64,000 bases of DNA from Pontibacter arcticus (GCF_003284895.1 NZ_QMDV01000004.1:126501-190500); one strand, 5' to 3'; numbered from the stretch's first letter, positions 34,301 to 43,784 are shown. Notes: generated by a model not told the origin, from the sequence alone. Numbers and translations are program-made.

Positions 34301-34430
34301 AAATTATTTTAACAATTCCATAACCTTTTGGAAACAGGAGCCGTATAGATGGATGGCTAAAAGTTGAAAAGTTTTCAAAAACTGATCATACAAAGAAAGA
34401 CTCTCTGTTAATTCGGGGAGTCTTTTTTTG
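34301..34430 (+). ncRNA. possible small RNA ending at an orphan plus-strand terminator
   Basis: A clear plus-strand terminator lies at 34396-34429 (stem AAAGACTC / GAGTCTTT, then seven T), yet the genes on both sides are on the minus strand, so no annotated transcript reads into it. A weak promoter-like TAACCTTTTG lies at 34321-34330 and no open frame of useful length precedes the hairpin. A short non-coding transcript of about 90 nt would explain the terminator. This is a hypothesis only. Confidence 0.3.
34396..34429 (+). terminator. orphan terminator
   Basis: An 8-bp stem with a 14-nt loop and a TCTTTTTTT tail. It points on the plus strand, where no upstream gene is present. Confidence 0.7.
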
Positions 34431-34484
34431 ATTTCAGGCCAATTCATACTTTGTTTCGCCTCAAGTATACCTAATAGCATAAAA

Positions 34485-34521
34485 GCAAAAAGCCTCTCCT
34501 TGCAAAAGGAGAGGCTTTTTA
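34485..34521. terminator. terminator of the outer-membrane barrel gene
   Basis: A perfect 15-bp stem AAAAAGCCTCTCCTT / AAGGAGAGGCTTTTT with a 4-nt loop, usable on both strands. It lies 17 bp past the stop of the minus-strand gene. Confidence 0.88.
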
Positions 34522-34537
34522 TTGAAGTTAGAGTTTA

Positions 34538-37057
34538 TTAACCTACACCGTTTCCGTCGCCTTGCTTGGCATCGTCGTTACGGATGCTCTTTTTGCGTTT
34601 AGGCGGACGTTGCTGGTCCATTTTACCGAAACGGTAATCAAAAGCTATTTTAAAGCCACGGTTGTAGTTATTGATGCGGATGTGCTGCTCGTAATCCAAC
34701 GCGTTGATATCGTTTCTCATTTTCATACTTCTGCGGAACGGGTTGTCGAAACCGAGGCTCAGACCACCTTTACCTGCAAACAGCTCTTTCTTTAAAGCTA
34801 AGCTGTGGTAAGAGAACGATGCCGAGTTACCCTGTAACTGAATTCTTTTAGAGTTAAAACCACCGTTAAACTGGGCACTGATTCCTTTTCCGAAAGTATA
34901 AGACGAGTTCGCATTGATGTTATACATCCAGCCATCATTCTTATACTGATCGCTTTCCAGGTTTACATAGTAAATGTTGGAGCTACCACCAATAGTCAGG
35001 GCATTTATAGGCTTCACAGAACCAAATAAACTTACACCGTAGGTTTTGTTCTGGGCAACGTTATCAAACGTTAAAATGGTCGTGTTGGTCGCGTCGTCAA
35101 AAGCCGGGACGGTTTCGATGGCGTTATCCGTTTGGCGCATGTATAAGCTGGTGCTGATGGATGCCGTTTTAAAGTAGGTGCTGTAACCTAACTCAAACAG
35201 GTCTGTAAGTTCAGCATCCAGGTACGGGTTCCCTTTTACTACCGTGCCCGGTGCCTGGTCCTGCTCAAAAGGGTTCAGGAAAAACAGGGAAGGACGCTGG
35301 ATCCGCTGCGTATAATTTGCCTTGAAAGTATGTTTGTCTTTCAAAGTATAAGAAAGGGCCACACTCGGAATCACGTTGTCATAATCATCTGCAAATGGCG
35401 CTCTTTCTTCTGTGCTGCCGTTCTCGGAGCGTGCATAATCGGCAGAGATATCGGTGTACTCGTAGCGGGTACCCAGCTTCACGTTCAGTTTTTTCCTGAT
35501 CGCGAAACCGTAGGTTAAGTAAGAAGCATATACATTCTGGCCATAGTCAAAAGACAGTTTGTCGGTATCTTCCAAGCCGGCTTGCTGGTTGCTGGAAAGA
35601 CCATAACTGGTCACATCCCTGAAAATTGTTTTAGCACCAACTTCCAGCATCTGCTTGTTTTTTAACGGATGCACGTAATCAGCCTGCAAGGTCAGTTCTT
35701 TGTTACCGCCTTCGTTGTTGTTACGCTGCAAGTAAAAAGGGGCTTCGTTGCTGTAGAAACGGTCCTGATTGTTGCGGGTATCCACATCGCTGACAGCATA
35801 TTGCGTTAAGATGGCGAGTTCCTGCTGCGGCTTTTTGAACGTATGCACGAAGTCCAGGTTATAATCAACCCCGATGCGCTCGTTCTGGTTGCGGATATCA
35901 GTTGAGAATGATTGAGATTCTTCCTCAATGCCGCCTATCGTAACACGCTGCGCCTGGTCGTTTTCCATTTCGAAACTGCCGCCGTTGCTGCGGACACTGC
36001 CCGATAAAGAGTTTTGCGGATTGAAATCATACTCAAAGCCCAACTGCCCGTTCAGGAAAGCACCATTAATATTGGTTTTACCGTTCTGTCTTCTGATGAG
36101 TCGGTTGTCAGACAGTTCGCTATACTTAGGAGAAATGGTTTCGTTGGTCATGTCGCCTTTGTTGTAGAACCGAACGCCACCTAAACTACCATTAATGCCC
36201 AGCTTGCCGCGTCTGATGTTCAGGCTGGCGTTGCCGTTGGAAGCACGCGTACCCGCAGAAAGCGCCACCGATCCGGTTACGCCCTGCAGACCGCCATCTT
36301 TTTTGGTGATGATGTTGATGATACCGGCTGTACCTTCGGCGTCGTACTTAGCAGATGGGCTGGTGATCACTTCCACGGATTTGATCTGGTCTGCCGGAAT
36401 CTGCTTCAGGGCATCAGCGATGCTACCGGCCATAATAGCAGAAGGCTTGTTGTTGATGAGTACGCGTACGTTTCCGCTTCCGCGCAGCTGTACGTTTCCG
36501 TCGTTATCAAGCGAGAGGGCAGGCACTTTCTGAAGTACATCGGCTGCCGTACCACCTGCATTGGTAATGTCTTTTTCGGCGTTGTAAACGGTGCGGTCTA
36601 TTTTTTCTTCTACCAACGGTTTTTCGCCGGTGATCACTACCTCGTCCAGTCTGCGGGTATCGGTGGCAAGCGAAATCGTGCCCACGTTTACATCCGAGTT
36701 ATCATTGGCTACCGTTACGTTCGGGATAACCTGCTGCTGATAACCAATGAACGATACCTGTAAGTTATACTTGCCCGCGCCTACTTTATTTAAGGTAAAA
36801 CGGCCTTTCTCATCGGCCATCGTGCCATCTACCGGTTTGCCGGTTGCCTGGCTGATCAGCGCGATCGTAGCAAATTCTACGGGTTGTTTGGTGGTGGCAT
36901 CTAAAACAGCACCGCTGATCCTGGCATTGCCTTTTGCATCGTTCGGCTGCGCCAAGGCCATCTGCTGGCTGCTTTTAGGCTGGGCTGCCGGTGCTTGTGC
37001 AAACGCTGTGGTAGCGCTTAAGCCGAGCAGTAATAAAAGCGTATTTTTTTTGTTCAT
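34538..37057 (-). CDS. TonB-dependent receptor-like outer-membrane beta-barrel protein
   Basis: An 839-residue outer-membrane protein. Residues 1-21 form a signal peptide (ATTAFAQ). Residues 44-130 are a carboxypeptidase-regulatory-like domain (ISGAVLDATTKQPVEFATIAL). A plug domain follows at about 140-260 (LDEVVITGEKPLVEEKIDRT, ADVLQKVPALSLDNDGNVQL, EGTAGIINIITKK). The rest is a beta barrel of the outer-membrane-barrel type 3 family. The tail is unusual in being basic and polar (RPPKRKKSIRNDD) rather than ending in an aromatic residue. No SusD partner is adjacent, so it is not a polysaccharide utilisation locus. The ligand is unknown. Confidence 0.92.
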   Translation of the reverse strand: MNKKNTLLLLLGLSATTAFAQAPAAQPKSSQQMALAQPNDAKGNARISGAVLDATTKQPVEFATIALISQATGKPVDGTMADEKGRFTLNKVGAGKYNLQVSFIGYQQQVIPNVTVANDNSDVNVGTISLATDTRRLDEVVITGEKPLVEEKIDRTVYNAEKDITNAGGTAADVLQKVPALSLDNDGNVQLRGSGNVRVLINNKPSAIMAGSIADALKQIPADQIKSVEVITSPSAKYDAEGTAGIINIITKKDGGLQGVTGSVALSAGTRASNGNASLNIRRGKLGINGSLGGVRFYNKGDMTNETISPKYSELSDNRLIRRQNGKTNINGAFLNGQLGFEYDFNPQNSLSGSVRSNGGSFEMENDQAQRVTIGGIEEESQSFSTDIRNQNERIGVDYNLDFVHTFKKPQQELAILTQYAVSDVDTRNNQDRFYSNEAPFYLQRNNNEGGNKELTLQADYVHPLKNKQMLEVGAKTIFRDVTSYGLSSNQQAGLEDTDKLSFDYGQNVYASYLTYGFAIRKKLNVKLGTRYEYTDISADYARSENGSTEERAPFADDYDNVIPSVALSYTLKDKHTFKANYTQRIQRPSLFFLNPFEQDQAPGTVVKGNPYLDAELTDLFELGYSTYFKTASISTSLYMRQTDNAIETVPAFDDATNTTILTFDNVAQNKTYGVSLFGSVKPINALTIGGSSNIYYVNLESDQYKNDGWMYNINANSSYTFGKGISAQFNGGFNSKRIQLQGNSASFSYHSLALKKELFAGKGGLSLGFDNPFRRSMKMRNDINALDYEQHIRINNYNRGFKIAFDYRFGKMDQQRPPKRKKSIRNDDAKQGDGNGVG

Positions 37058-37199
37058 AGTTTTATGAGCTTGATAACTAACAATCAGGTAAAGTAAAGGG
37101 GTAGTTTAGCAATTGAGGAAGACGGAAGTGCCTTTCTTTTAACAAAGTAAACCTTAGTTTATGAGTAGCTAAAATGGATTAGACAGACACACCCGCTTT

Positions 37200-37394
37200 C
37201 TATATAAACAGGCATATGAACCCGATCAGCAGTTGGTCGATGATAATGGCTGTTTCATTTGAGAAAACTTGATAAAGCAGGATTTCAGTAGCCAGGAACG
37301 GTTTCAGGCAAAACAAAAGAAGCATTATACCTACCGCTGAAGTATAGATTAATCCGGCTTTTAGCTTAATTTTATACTTTAAAAATAACCACAA
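37200..37394 (-). CDS. possible small membrane protein
   Basis: A 64-codon frame with two hydrophobic segments (about residues 12-34 and 49-64) and a basic start (FLKYKIKLKAG). It begins with TTG and has no recognisable homologue or ribosome binding site. It is divergent from the OsmC gene and lies in an otherwise empty 348-bp spacer between that gene and the barrel gene. The hydrophobic pattern is protein-like but the evidence is weak. Confidence 0.3.
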   Translation of the reverse strand: MWLFLKYKIKLKAGLIYTSAVGIMLLLFCLKPFLATEILLYQVFSNETAIIIDQLLIGFICLFI

Positions 37395-37405
37395 ACCAGT
37401 TTTAC

Positions 37406-37837
37406 ATGGAAGTTAACTTAACGCGCGTAGATCAGGATTTTCATTTTGTTGCCAAAGGTGCAGCCGGCGTAGAAGTACACCTGGATGGTTCGCCTGCCAT
37501 AGGCGGCCACGATGCAGGTGCCCGGCCGATGGAAATGCTATTGATGGCCTTGGGTGGCTGCAGCGCCATCGACATCATCCAGATCCTGAAAAAGCAGCGC
37601 CAGCAAATAGATTTGTTCGAGATAAAAGTGAACGGCGAACGGGTGCCCGGCGAACTACCTTCTGTTTTTAAGGATATACAGGTACACTTTATACTTGGCG
37701 GACCTTTAGACGAAGAAAAAGTAAAGAAAGCGATTAACCTCTCGATGGAAAAATACTGTTCTGTTGCCCATATTCTGTATAAAACAGCTACCGTAACGTA
37801 TACTTATGAGCTGAAAGGCCAGGAAGTAAATCTGTAA
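37406..37837 (+). CDS. OsmC family protein (YhfA-like)
   Basis: A 143-residue OsmC-fold protein, distinct from the Ohr at 12.5 kb. The two peroxidatic-type cysteines are Cys52 (LGGCSAIDII) and Cys118 (EKYCSVAHIL). The block GARPMEMLLMALGGC is typical of the YhfA subgroup. It probably has thiol peroxidase activity, but the substrate is not known. Full length, monocistronic. Confidence 0.93.
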   Translation: MEVNLTRVDQDFHFVAKGAAGVEVHLDGSPAIGGHDAGARPMEMLLMALGGCSAIDIIQILKKQRQQIDLFEIKVNGERVPGELPSVFKDIQVHFILGGPLDEEKVKKAINLSMEKYCSVAHILYKTATVTYTYELKGQEVNL

Positions 37838-37866
37838 ATTATACTTTAAAGTATGATCGTGCTCAG

Positions 37867-37907
37867 CAAAAAGCCGCTGCAATTTATACTTGCAGCGGCT
37901 TTTTGTT
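37867..37907. terminator. terminator after the OsmC gene
   Basis: A 15-bp perfect stem CAAAAAGCCGCTGCA / TGCAGCGGCTTTTTG (37867-37881 and 37891-37905). The 9-nt loop is ATTTATACT, so a copy of the TATACTT motif spans the loop and the stem. Confidence 0.88.
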
Positions 37908-37971
37908 TTGTTAAGTTACGATAAATTATACGTTGCCATACTTCATAAAATGCAGGGCGCTAAAGTATAAA

Positions 37972-38691
37972 TTAAGCGGCCAGTTTGGTTACATACTTTA
38001 CCAGCGAGCGTTTAGCAATTGGCAGCAAAGCATGTTCCAGCGGAACGGGCACTTTGGCTGCCACCACAAAGGTAGCGGGGTTGGGCAGTTCCTGGCGCTC
38101 TTTTACGAGTTGTACTTTCAGGTTTTCGTGCGTGAGGGCCATGCCGCGGCGCACGGTTTGCAGATGTTCGGTATGGATGCCACGGTACTTTTCATAGGTA
38201 TTTTCGAACACGGTAATGCGGTACATAAACACCTGCGTTTCCTTTCCCGGAAATTCATCCAGAAACAGGTAACCTTCATTAAAGTAAAGCGGCGTAATGC
38301 CTACGGGCATAATTTCGAGCTGTCGCTCTATGGCGTCATATACTTCGCGGCCGGTTTCCAGGGTTTCGCTGAAACGGGGGTAGGCAAACTGAATAATGTC
38401 TTCTATCTGCTGCATGGTTTCGTCGTCGGCCACAATTTTTTCATATACCAGTTCCAGCTTCTCAAAATCGGCCCGGCTGATGCGTTCCGGGAACTGCTCA
38501 TACACCAGCTGCTTTTTCTCTTTCACCAGTTTTAAGTTCTGGTAATGCATAATTAAATCAGGGAAAACAGGGTAGAGGCGCTGCGCCGAAAACTCCTGCC
38601 GGGCAGTTTGCAGGTAAGCCAGCAGCAAATACTTTTTATATTCAAAATCCAGTAATCCTTCGGTTAGCCAGTTGATTGGTAGGGTGTTCAT
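37972..38691 (-). CDS. conserved hypothetical protein
   Basis: A 239-residue soluble protein of mixed helix and strand with no signal peptide, membrane segment or enzyme motif. It begins INWLTEGLLDFEYKKYLLLAYLQ and contains ERQLEIMPVGITPLYFNEGYLFL and a final positively charged helix. It looks like a Bacteroidota-specific family of unknown function. Codon style matches the surroundings. The neighbours give no clear functional hint. Confidence 0.8.
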   Translation of the reverse strand: MNTLPINWLTEGLLDFEYKKYLLLAYLQTARQEFSAQRLYPVFPDLIMHYQNLKLVKEKKQLVYEQFPERISRADFEKLELVYEKIVADDETMQQIEDIIQFAYPRFSETLETGREVYDAIERQLEIMPVGITPLYFNEGYLFLDEFPGKETQVFMYRITVFENTYEKYRGIHTEHLQTVRRGMALTHENLKVQLVKERQELPNPATFVVAAKVPVPLEHALLPIAKRSLVKYVTKLAA

Positions 38692-38800
38692 GGGTGTTAG
38701 CTTTAGAAAGTATACGTGGAGTTTAAACGTAAATCGGCTTTGTTCTGATGTGCTTGTGTGCCAAAAAAGTAAGTTGATTTATACTTTCACAGCCGCAGTT

Positions 38801-40057
38801 CTACTTCTTTTTAGCCAGCTTTTGGCGCGATTCTATTTTCTCTAAATTGGCTTTGCTGTTGCGGATCGTGGCCTGGTTATCGGTGGCGGTGGCCAGCTCG
38901 ATCGCTTTTATAAACTGAATTCGGGCCAGCTCCAGTTGCCCTTGGGCCAAGAGGGCTTCGCCGTAACTATCGTAGGCATTGGCAGAACCGGTGTGGGCAA
39001 CAGTGTTATACTTTAAAATAGCCACTGCTAACGGAGTAGCAGCCGGGTTTCCAAGGTAATGGTAGCCAATGCCGTTGATTGTGCTTTCATCGAAGCCGGC
39101 ATCCTGGAGGGCAGCAAATACCAGCGTTTCTCCGGTTTTGGGTTTCTTACCTTTCAGTTGCTTTTCTGCTTCCTTCAGCTTGCTTTCGAGTTGCTGCATT
39201 TTAAGGGCGTACGCTTGTTCTGCTTTTGCTTTATCAGCTAAAGTTATCACTTGTTTAATGGCTTGTACCACCAGTTCGGGTTCGGTCCGGTGGATGTTGT
39301 GGCCGCTGCGGGTTGTTACGTAATGGGCGCCATCCGTAAACTGAGCGAAAAGATCAGCGTGTAGTTTTCGCCAGATAGTGATGCCCAGTGGCTCATGCAA
39401 AAACAGGTCGGGCTTCTCTCTTTTCTGAACCGAGGTTAGTACCACAGCCGGCACAGCTGGCAGCGTACCAAAGTCCGGCAAAGCGCCTTTCTCGAAAATT
39501 AGGTTGATGTAATCGTTTTCAGCTTTAAACTGTGCCGGCATCATCTGATTCTGGGCTTCGGTATCTTTCGCAGCTTTGGCCGGGTCCGCTTTTTTGAGCG
39601 CTGCCATTAGTTTTTCATGCGATGGGTCTACAAAAACAAGCCCTTTTACTTTGCCCGGGTTTTGCGCTGCATACGCCCTGATAATGAAACCGCCATACGA
39701 GTGGCCCACCAGGATGTAAGGCGGCTGGGCGTTCGCTTTTTCAAGAAGCGTAGCCAAACTGTTTACAGCCTGCTCCAGGGTTTGGGTTTTCGGGTTTGGC
39801 TCCGATTTGCCTGTTCCGGCTCTGGAATACAGTAATACTTTGTTGGTCTTCATTATTTCCGAAGCTACGTTGCCCCATACTTTGTAATCCATCCCGAACC
39901 CAGATTCGAAGATAACCGTGTAATCTCCTGCGCCGGCCTGTATCATTTCCAGGGAGTGGTCGCCCACGCTTACCAGGCTAGTGGATTGCGCATGCAGCAA
40001 AGGCTGGTTGGCAAGCATAAAAAACAAGAGGAAGAGGGAGGTAGCTAATTTTTTCAT
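38801..40057 (-). CDS. exported alpha/beta hydrolase with C-terminal helical repeat region
   Basis: A 418-residue protein. A signal peptide ends near residue 24 (LLHAQS). The alpha/beta hydrolase domain (30-275) has the oxyanion-type FESGFG, the nucleophile Ser120 in GHSYGG, a candidate acid Asp144 (VFVDPSH) and the His in TRSGHNIHR. A Lys/Glu-rich coiled coil (280-310) precedes a TPR-like C-terminus (NTVAHTGSANAYDSYGEALLAQG). It is probably periplasmic; the ester or amide substrate is unknown. It is a single gene. Confidence 0.9.
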   Translation of the reverse strand: MKKLATSLFLLFFMLANQPLLHAQSTSLVSVGDHSLEMIQAGAGDYTVIFESGFGMDYKVWGNVASEIMKTNKVLLYSRAGTGKSEPNPKTQTLEQAVNSLATLLEKANAQPPYILVGHSYGGFIIRAYAAQNPGKVKGLVFVDPSHEKLMAALKKADPAKAAKDTEAQNQMMPAQFKAENDYINLIFEKGALPDFGTLPAVPAVVLTSVQKREKPDLFLHEPLGITIWRKLHADLFAQFTDGAHYVTTRSGHNIHRTEPELVVQAIKQVITLADKAKAEQAYALKMQQLESKLKEAEKQLKGKKPKTGETLVFAALQDAGFDESTINGIGYHYLGNPAATPLAVAILKYNTVAHTGSANAYDSYGEALLAQGQLELARIQFIKAIELATATDNQATIRNSKANLEKIESRQKLAKKK

Positions 40058-40299
40058 AGAATTGAAAGAGGGTTGGTATACATTTTCTTAGTTTATACCT
40101 GTCAGATGCAGCTTCCCAAAGTATAGTTGCCTGGCCTCTGAAAAAATTAATAAGATGCCTCATCTGTAACATAAAGTATAAAATTGCAGCCCCTGCGTTT
40201 AACTTAAAGCCAGCCCGCCCGTTTAATTGGCTAAGGCGTGCTTGCAAAGGCAGGGCGCCTATGTTATAAAATTTTCACCCCATTAAAACGAACCACAAA

Positions 40300-40605
40300 A
40301 TGAACTATACTGAAAACTTCGAAGGCATTAAATTAGATGTGCAGGCCGTGGATATTGACATTTCAGATGCGATCCAGCAAAGTGTGCGCGATTCGATCCT
40401 GAAAATAAAGCGCCATGCCAAAAAGATAGACTCGATTGATGTATACTTTAAGGAAGAAGCCAGCCAGGCCACCAACCAGAAAAGTGTGCACATGCGCGTA
40501 GGTATTCCGGGGAACGATGTTTTTGCCCAGGACGAAGGCAGCAACTGGTACGAGCTGCTTAAAAATGTGGAAGAAAAACTGAAGCGCCAGTTAGAGAAAA
40601 GATAA
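40300..40605 (+). CDS. ribosome hibernation factor HPF/RaiA family protein
   Basis: A 101-residue single-domain protein of the HPF/YfiA family, which binds the 30S decoding centre and helps silence ribosomes in stationary phase. It shows LDVQAVDIDISDAIQQSVRD, a basic helix KIKRHAKKIDSIDVYF and the beta strand VHMRVGIPGNDVFAQDEG. It lacks the long C-terminal dimerisation domain, so it is the short form. Monocistronic. Confidence 0.88.
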   Translation: MNYTENFEGIKLDVQAVDIDISDAIQQSVRDSILKIKRHAKKIDSIDVYFKEEASQATNQKSVHMRVGIPGNDVFAQDEGSNWYELLKNVEEKLKRQLEKR

Positions 40606-40886
40606 GCTCAAAATCAGCTGTAACCAGGCCCGCTGCTTTGCTTCATTTCGGAGGTAAGCCAGCGGGTCTGGTGGCTTAAGGCCAGGTATAAAACCGGTAT
40701 TGCAGGTATAAAAATAAAGTGTGGACACAGAATTACAGCTAATTCTGATTAATTAACGCGGCTACCGGCGCTAATCTGGCCAGAAATGCTTACCTTAACA
40801 CTACTTGCAAGCCGGTTTATACTTTACCTTAGCTACTTTAGCCCCGGGCAACCCTGCTTTTTGTTGCCTTCCCGAAAACAAATGAA

Positions 40887-41534
40887 ATGCCTATGATCAA
40901 GACGCCCGACAACCCGACGCTGCTTTATATTACCAACCCCATGTGTGGCTGGTGCTATGGATTTACGCCTGTTATCCGGAGGATGCGGGCCTTATGGCAA
41001 GGCAGGTTAACTGTTAAAGTTTTAATGGGCCCTTTGCAGGCTTACGCCACCGAACCGCTCACCCCGGATGCAAAAGATAAACTGGCCGTAAGCTGGCATC
41101 GCGTACAGGACCGCACCAGCGTACCCTTCGATTACCGTTTCTTTACCCGCCGTGGCTTTGTTTATAATACCGAGCCGGCCTGCCGTGCTTTGTTATGCGT
41201 GCGTTTACTCCGGCCTAAGTTAACCCTGGAAGTTTTACGGGCCATGCATTCGGCTTTTTTTGCCGATCTGAAAGACCTGCGGAACCCAGCCGTGCTGGCA
41301 GAGCTGGTACGCCCGTTTGGCATCTCCGAAAACCTGTTCATGACGTTGTTTGAATCTGAAGAGATCATCCAGCAGATGGAAGAAGAATTTAACTATGTAG
41401 AAAGTATAGGCGCTGATAATTTCCCGAGCGTATTTCTGCAAACTACCCATGGCATGGCTTACCTCACTAAAGGTTACACCGACCTGAACGAGCTGGAACA
41501 GCGCATGTTACGCGAACTCGAAATGAAAGTATAA
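40887..41534 (+). CDS. DsbA family thioredoxin-fold protein
   Basis: A 215-residue cytosolic protein of the DsbA/FrnE type. The active-site motif is Cys-Gly-Trp-Cys in TNPMCGWCYGFTPVI near the N-terminus, followed by a helical insertion (about 60-160) and the cis-Pro-like segment FPSVFL. No signal peptide, so it probably works in the cytosol. Related proteins handle disulfides or glutathione-linked isomerisation. A second in-frame ATG lies two codons in. Confidence 0.88.
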   Translation: MPMIKTPDNPTLLYITNPMCGWCYGFTPVIRRMRALWQGRLTVKVLMGPLQAYATEPLTPDAKDKLAVSWHRVQDRTSVPFDYRFFTRRGFVYNTEPACRALLCVRLLRPKLTLEVLRAMHSAFFADLKDLRNPAVLAELVRPFGISENLFMTLFESEEIIQQMEEEFNYVESIGADNFPSVFLQTTHGMAYLTKGYTDLNELEQRMLRELEMKV

Positions 41535-41659
41535 CGCTTTAAGTTTACGATTGTATAGCTATTAGTTCGATCTGAATGGTGGTAAATGCCTGAAAGTTGT
41601 TTAAATATCAGAATATAAGTATATTTGATAGTAAAAACTTTACCAGGGATCAACACACC

Positions 41660-42019
41660 ATGAGAAACAGAACTACAGCCAATCAGGTAGACGAATACCT
41701 GGATACGCTGCCAGACGAGAAACGCGAATTAGCAGAAGTTGTTCGGCAGATCATACTGGCAGCTGTGCCTCACCTGGAAGAATGCGTACGCTGGGATTTG
41801 CCCTGCTACTTTTTTCACGGCCCTGTTTGTTACTTCGCCTCCTCCCGCAGTGGTATCCACTTAGGCTTTTTCAGAGGAAAGGAATTAGCAGATCCGGAAA
41901 AGCGCCTGGTAAGCCGCGACGGGCAACCGCCTCACATCAAAATAAAATCAATGCAGGATATACAGTCGGCTTATTTTACGGAGCTGGTGCGCGCAGCCGT
42001 TACCCTGAACCGTACCTGA
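41660..42019 (+). CDS. DUF1801 (YdhG-like) protein
   Basis: A 119-residue protein of the DUF1801 family: VDEYLDTLPDEKRELAEVVRQII, EECVRWDLPCYFF, the central SGIHLGFFRGKELADP and IKIKSMQDI. The fold is small alpha/beta with a ligand-like pocket; function is not established. I chose the ATG at 41660; the frame is open 21 codons further upstream but that part does not resemble the family. Confidence 0.88.
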   Translation: MRNRTTANQVDEYLDTLPDEKRELAEVVRQIILAAVPHLEECVRWDLPCYFFHGPVCYFASSRSGIHLGFFRGKELADPEKRLVSRDGQPPHIKIKSMQDIQSAYFTELVRAAVTLNRT

Positions 42020-42090
42020 TTTACGAACTTATACTTTAGACTTGAAGAGAAATACAGCTGCTGTGTTTCTCTTTTTAGTTTACGCGCTGT

Positions 42091-42996
42091 TTATACTTCG
42101 GCAGGGCATTGTTGCTGGCTGCAGGGCTGGCCGGGTATTTCGAGCTCTAACGTAACATGGTTTATCTGCAGGTCGGAAAGCCGGTCGCGGATCTGTTGTT
42201 TTATACTTTCAGCTTCCAGCAGCGATACATCTTTATCTACGATGGCGTGCAACGTTAAAATATGTGTGGTTCCGTCCAGGGTCCAGATGTGCAGGTCGTG
42301 GATGGATTGGATGGCAGGAAGTTCTTCTAATTTTTGCTGCACAATGGTTAAATTTACTTCGATGGGTGCCGCCTGTAACAAAATGTTCATACTTGCCCGG
42401 AGGTTCTTAAAGGCATTGTAGATCACGTAAACAGAAATGCCAATGGAAAGCAGCGGGTCGATGATCGGGAAATCGAAAAAGTATAAAATAATGCCGCCCA
42501 CCAAAACGGCCACCCAGCCCAGCACATCTTCCAACAAATGCAGCCGCACCACACGCTCGTTTAAAGAATTGTCTTTCAGTTTTAAAACGGCAGCGCCATT
42601 CACCAATATGCCCAGCACTGCAAAACCGATCATGCCGGTTGCATTCACTTGTTCGGGTTGCCAGACCCGCGGTATAGCTTCGGAAAGTATAAGCACCGAG
42701 CCAGCCAGCAGGATAACAGCATTTATAACAGCACCCAAGAGCGAAAACCGCTTGTAGCCAAACGTATACTTCAGGTCGCGGCCACGCACCGATAGCTTCT
42801 CGAAGTACCAGGCCAGCCCCAACGCCAGTGAATCGCCGAGGTCGTGCAGCGCATCAGAAAGTATGGCTACGCTGTTTATCCAGGCTCCGCCAAAAAGCTC
42901 GAGCAAGGCAAAGCTAAGGTTCAGGAAGAAAGCTAATTTTATGTTGCTGCCAGCGTGGTGATGGTGGCCGTGATCGTGGTTATGAGGAGCTGCCAT
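42091..42996 (-). CDS. cation diffusion facilitator family metal transporter
   Basis: A 301-residue six-helix CDF transporter that exports divalent metal (probably Zn2+) with proton exchange. A His-rich start (HNHDHGHHHH) precedes the first helix. The metal site motifs are SVAILSDALHDLGDS in helix II and HLLEDVLGW in helix V. The cytoplasmic C-terminal domain has IHDLHIWTLDG and ends CSQQQCPAEV, with two cysteines. I use the ATG at 42996; an upstream TTG at 43035 would add 13 hydrophobic residues. It is divergent from the two-component pair. Confidence 0.92.
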   Translation of the reverse strand: MAAPHNHDHGHHHHAGSNIKLAFFLNLSFALLELFGGAWINSVAILSDALHDLGDSLALGLAWYFEKLSVRGRDLKYTFGYKRFSLLGAVINAVILLAGSVLILSEAIPRVWQPEQVNATGMIGFAVLGILVNGAAVLKLKDNSLNERVVRLHLLEDVLGWVAVLVGGIILYFFDFPIIDPLLSIGISVYVIYNAFKNLRASMNILLQAAPIEVNLTIVQQKLEELPAIQSIHDLHIWTLDGTTHILTLHAIVDKDVSLLEAESIKQQIRDRLSDLQINHVTLELEIPGQPCSQQQCPAEV

Positions 42997-43053
42997 ACTT
43001 ATCAGAACGAAAAGAAGTATAATTAGATACCTCAATCTGTACTTGTGGCTTCG

Positions 43054-43061
43054 TATCTTTG
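43054..43061 (+). promoter_or_regulatory. predicted -7 box of the two-component operon
   Basis: TATCTTTG matches TAnnTTTG. It lies 39 bp before the ATG of the response regulator at 43101. No convincing -33 TTG at the right distance was found. Confidence 0.5.
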
Positions 43062-43100
43062 GACAGCGGTAAGGCCATTTGCGGCATCCTGCGCGTAGTT

Positions 43101-43784
43101 ATGAAAATTTTATTAATTGAAGACGAACCCAAAGTAGCCGCCTTTATAAAAAAAGGACTGGAAGAACAGACCTATGAGGTAGACCAGGCATACGATGGGC
43201 TTTTCGGCATAAAGCTTTCCGAGCAGAACGACTATGACCTGATCATACTGGATATTATACTTCCGAACATGAACGGCCTGGACGTTTGCCGCCACATCAG
43301 GCAGCAGCGCAAAACAATGCCTATACTGATGCTGACAGCGCTTGGCACCACCGATGATAAAATCACAGGCCTTGATGCCGGCGCAGACGATTACCTGACC
43401 AAACCGTTCGAGTTTAAAGAGTTGCTGGCCCGCATCCGGGCGCTTACCCGCCGTGTAACTGATAACGGTTCCGGCGAAAAACTGGGCATTGCCGACCTGG
43501 AGCTGGATGTAAGCAAAAAAACGGTAACTAGAGGTGGCAAAGCCTTAAACCTGACCGCCCGCGAATTTGCCTTATTGTATTACCTGCTGCGTAACCAGGG
43601 CAGGGTAGTATCCAGGGTTGATATTACCGAGCAGGTATGGGAAACATCCTTTGATACAGGCAGCAACGTGATCGATGTATACATTAACTTCCTCCGCAAA
43701 AAAGTAGACAAAGGGTTCGAAACCAAGCTGATCCATACGTTGGTAGGGATGGGATATGTGCTTAAAATACAGGACGGCGTATGA
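43101..43784 (+). CDS. OmpR/PhoB-family response regulator
   Basis: A 227-residue two-domain regulator. The receiver has the acidic pair in LLIEDEPKV, phosphoacceptor Asp51 (LIILDIILPNMNG), Thr in LMLTALG and Lys in YLTKPFEFKELLARI. The winged-helix output domain (about 125-225) shows LTAREFALLYYLLRNQGRVVSR and VIDVYINFLRKKVD. The start is ATG at 43101; the upstream in-frame codons overlap the promoter. It shares a 4-bp ATGA overlap with the sensor kinase. It is the best candidate to bind the 11-bp-spaced repeats at 45177. Confidence 0.95.
   Translation: MKILLIEDEPKVAAFIKKGLEEQTYEVDQAYDGLFGIKLSEQNDYDLIILDIILPNMNGLDVCRHIRQQRKTMPILMLTALGTTDDKITGLDAGADDYLTKPFEFKELLARIRALTRRVTDNGSGEKLGIADLELDVSKKTVTRGGKALNLTAREFALLYYLLRNQGRVVSRVDITEQVWETSFDTGSNVIDVYINFLRKKVDKGFETKLIHTLVGMGYVLKIQDGV

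Noticed and set aside
37933..38535. A 200-codon plus-strand frame opposite the hypothetical gene at 37972-38691
   Set aside because: The minus-strand frame has normal protein composition and a clean ATG; the opposite frame is rich in His, Phe and Gln without domain character.
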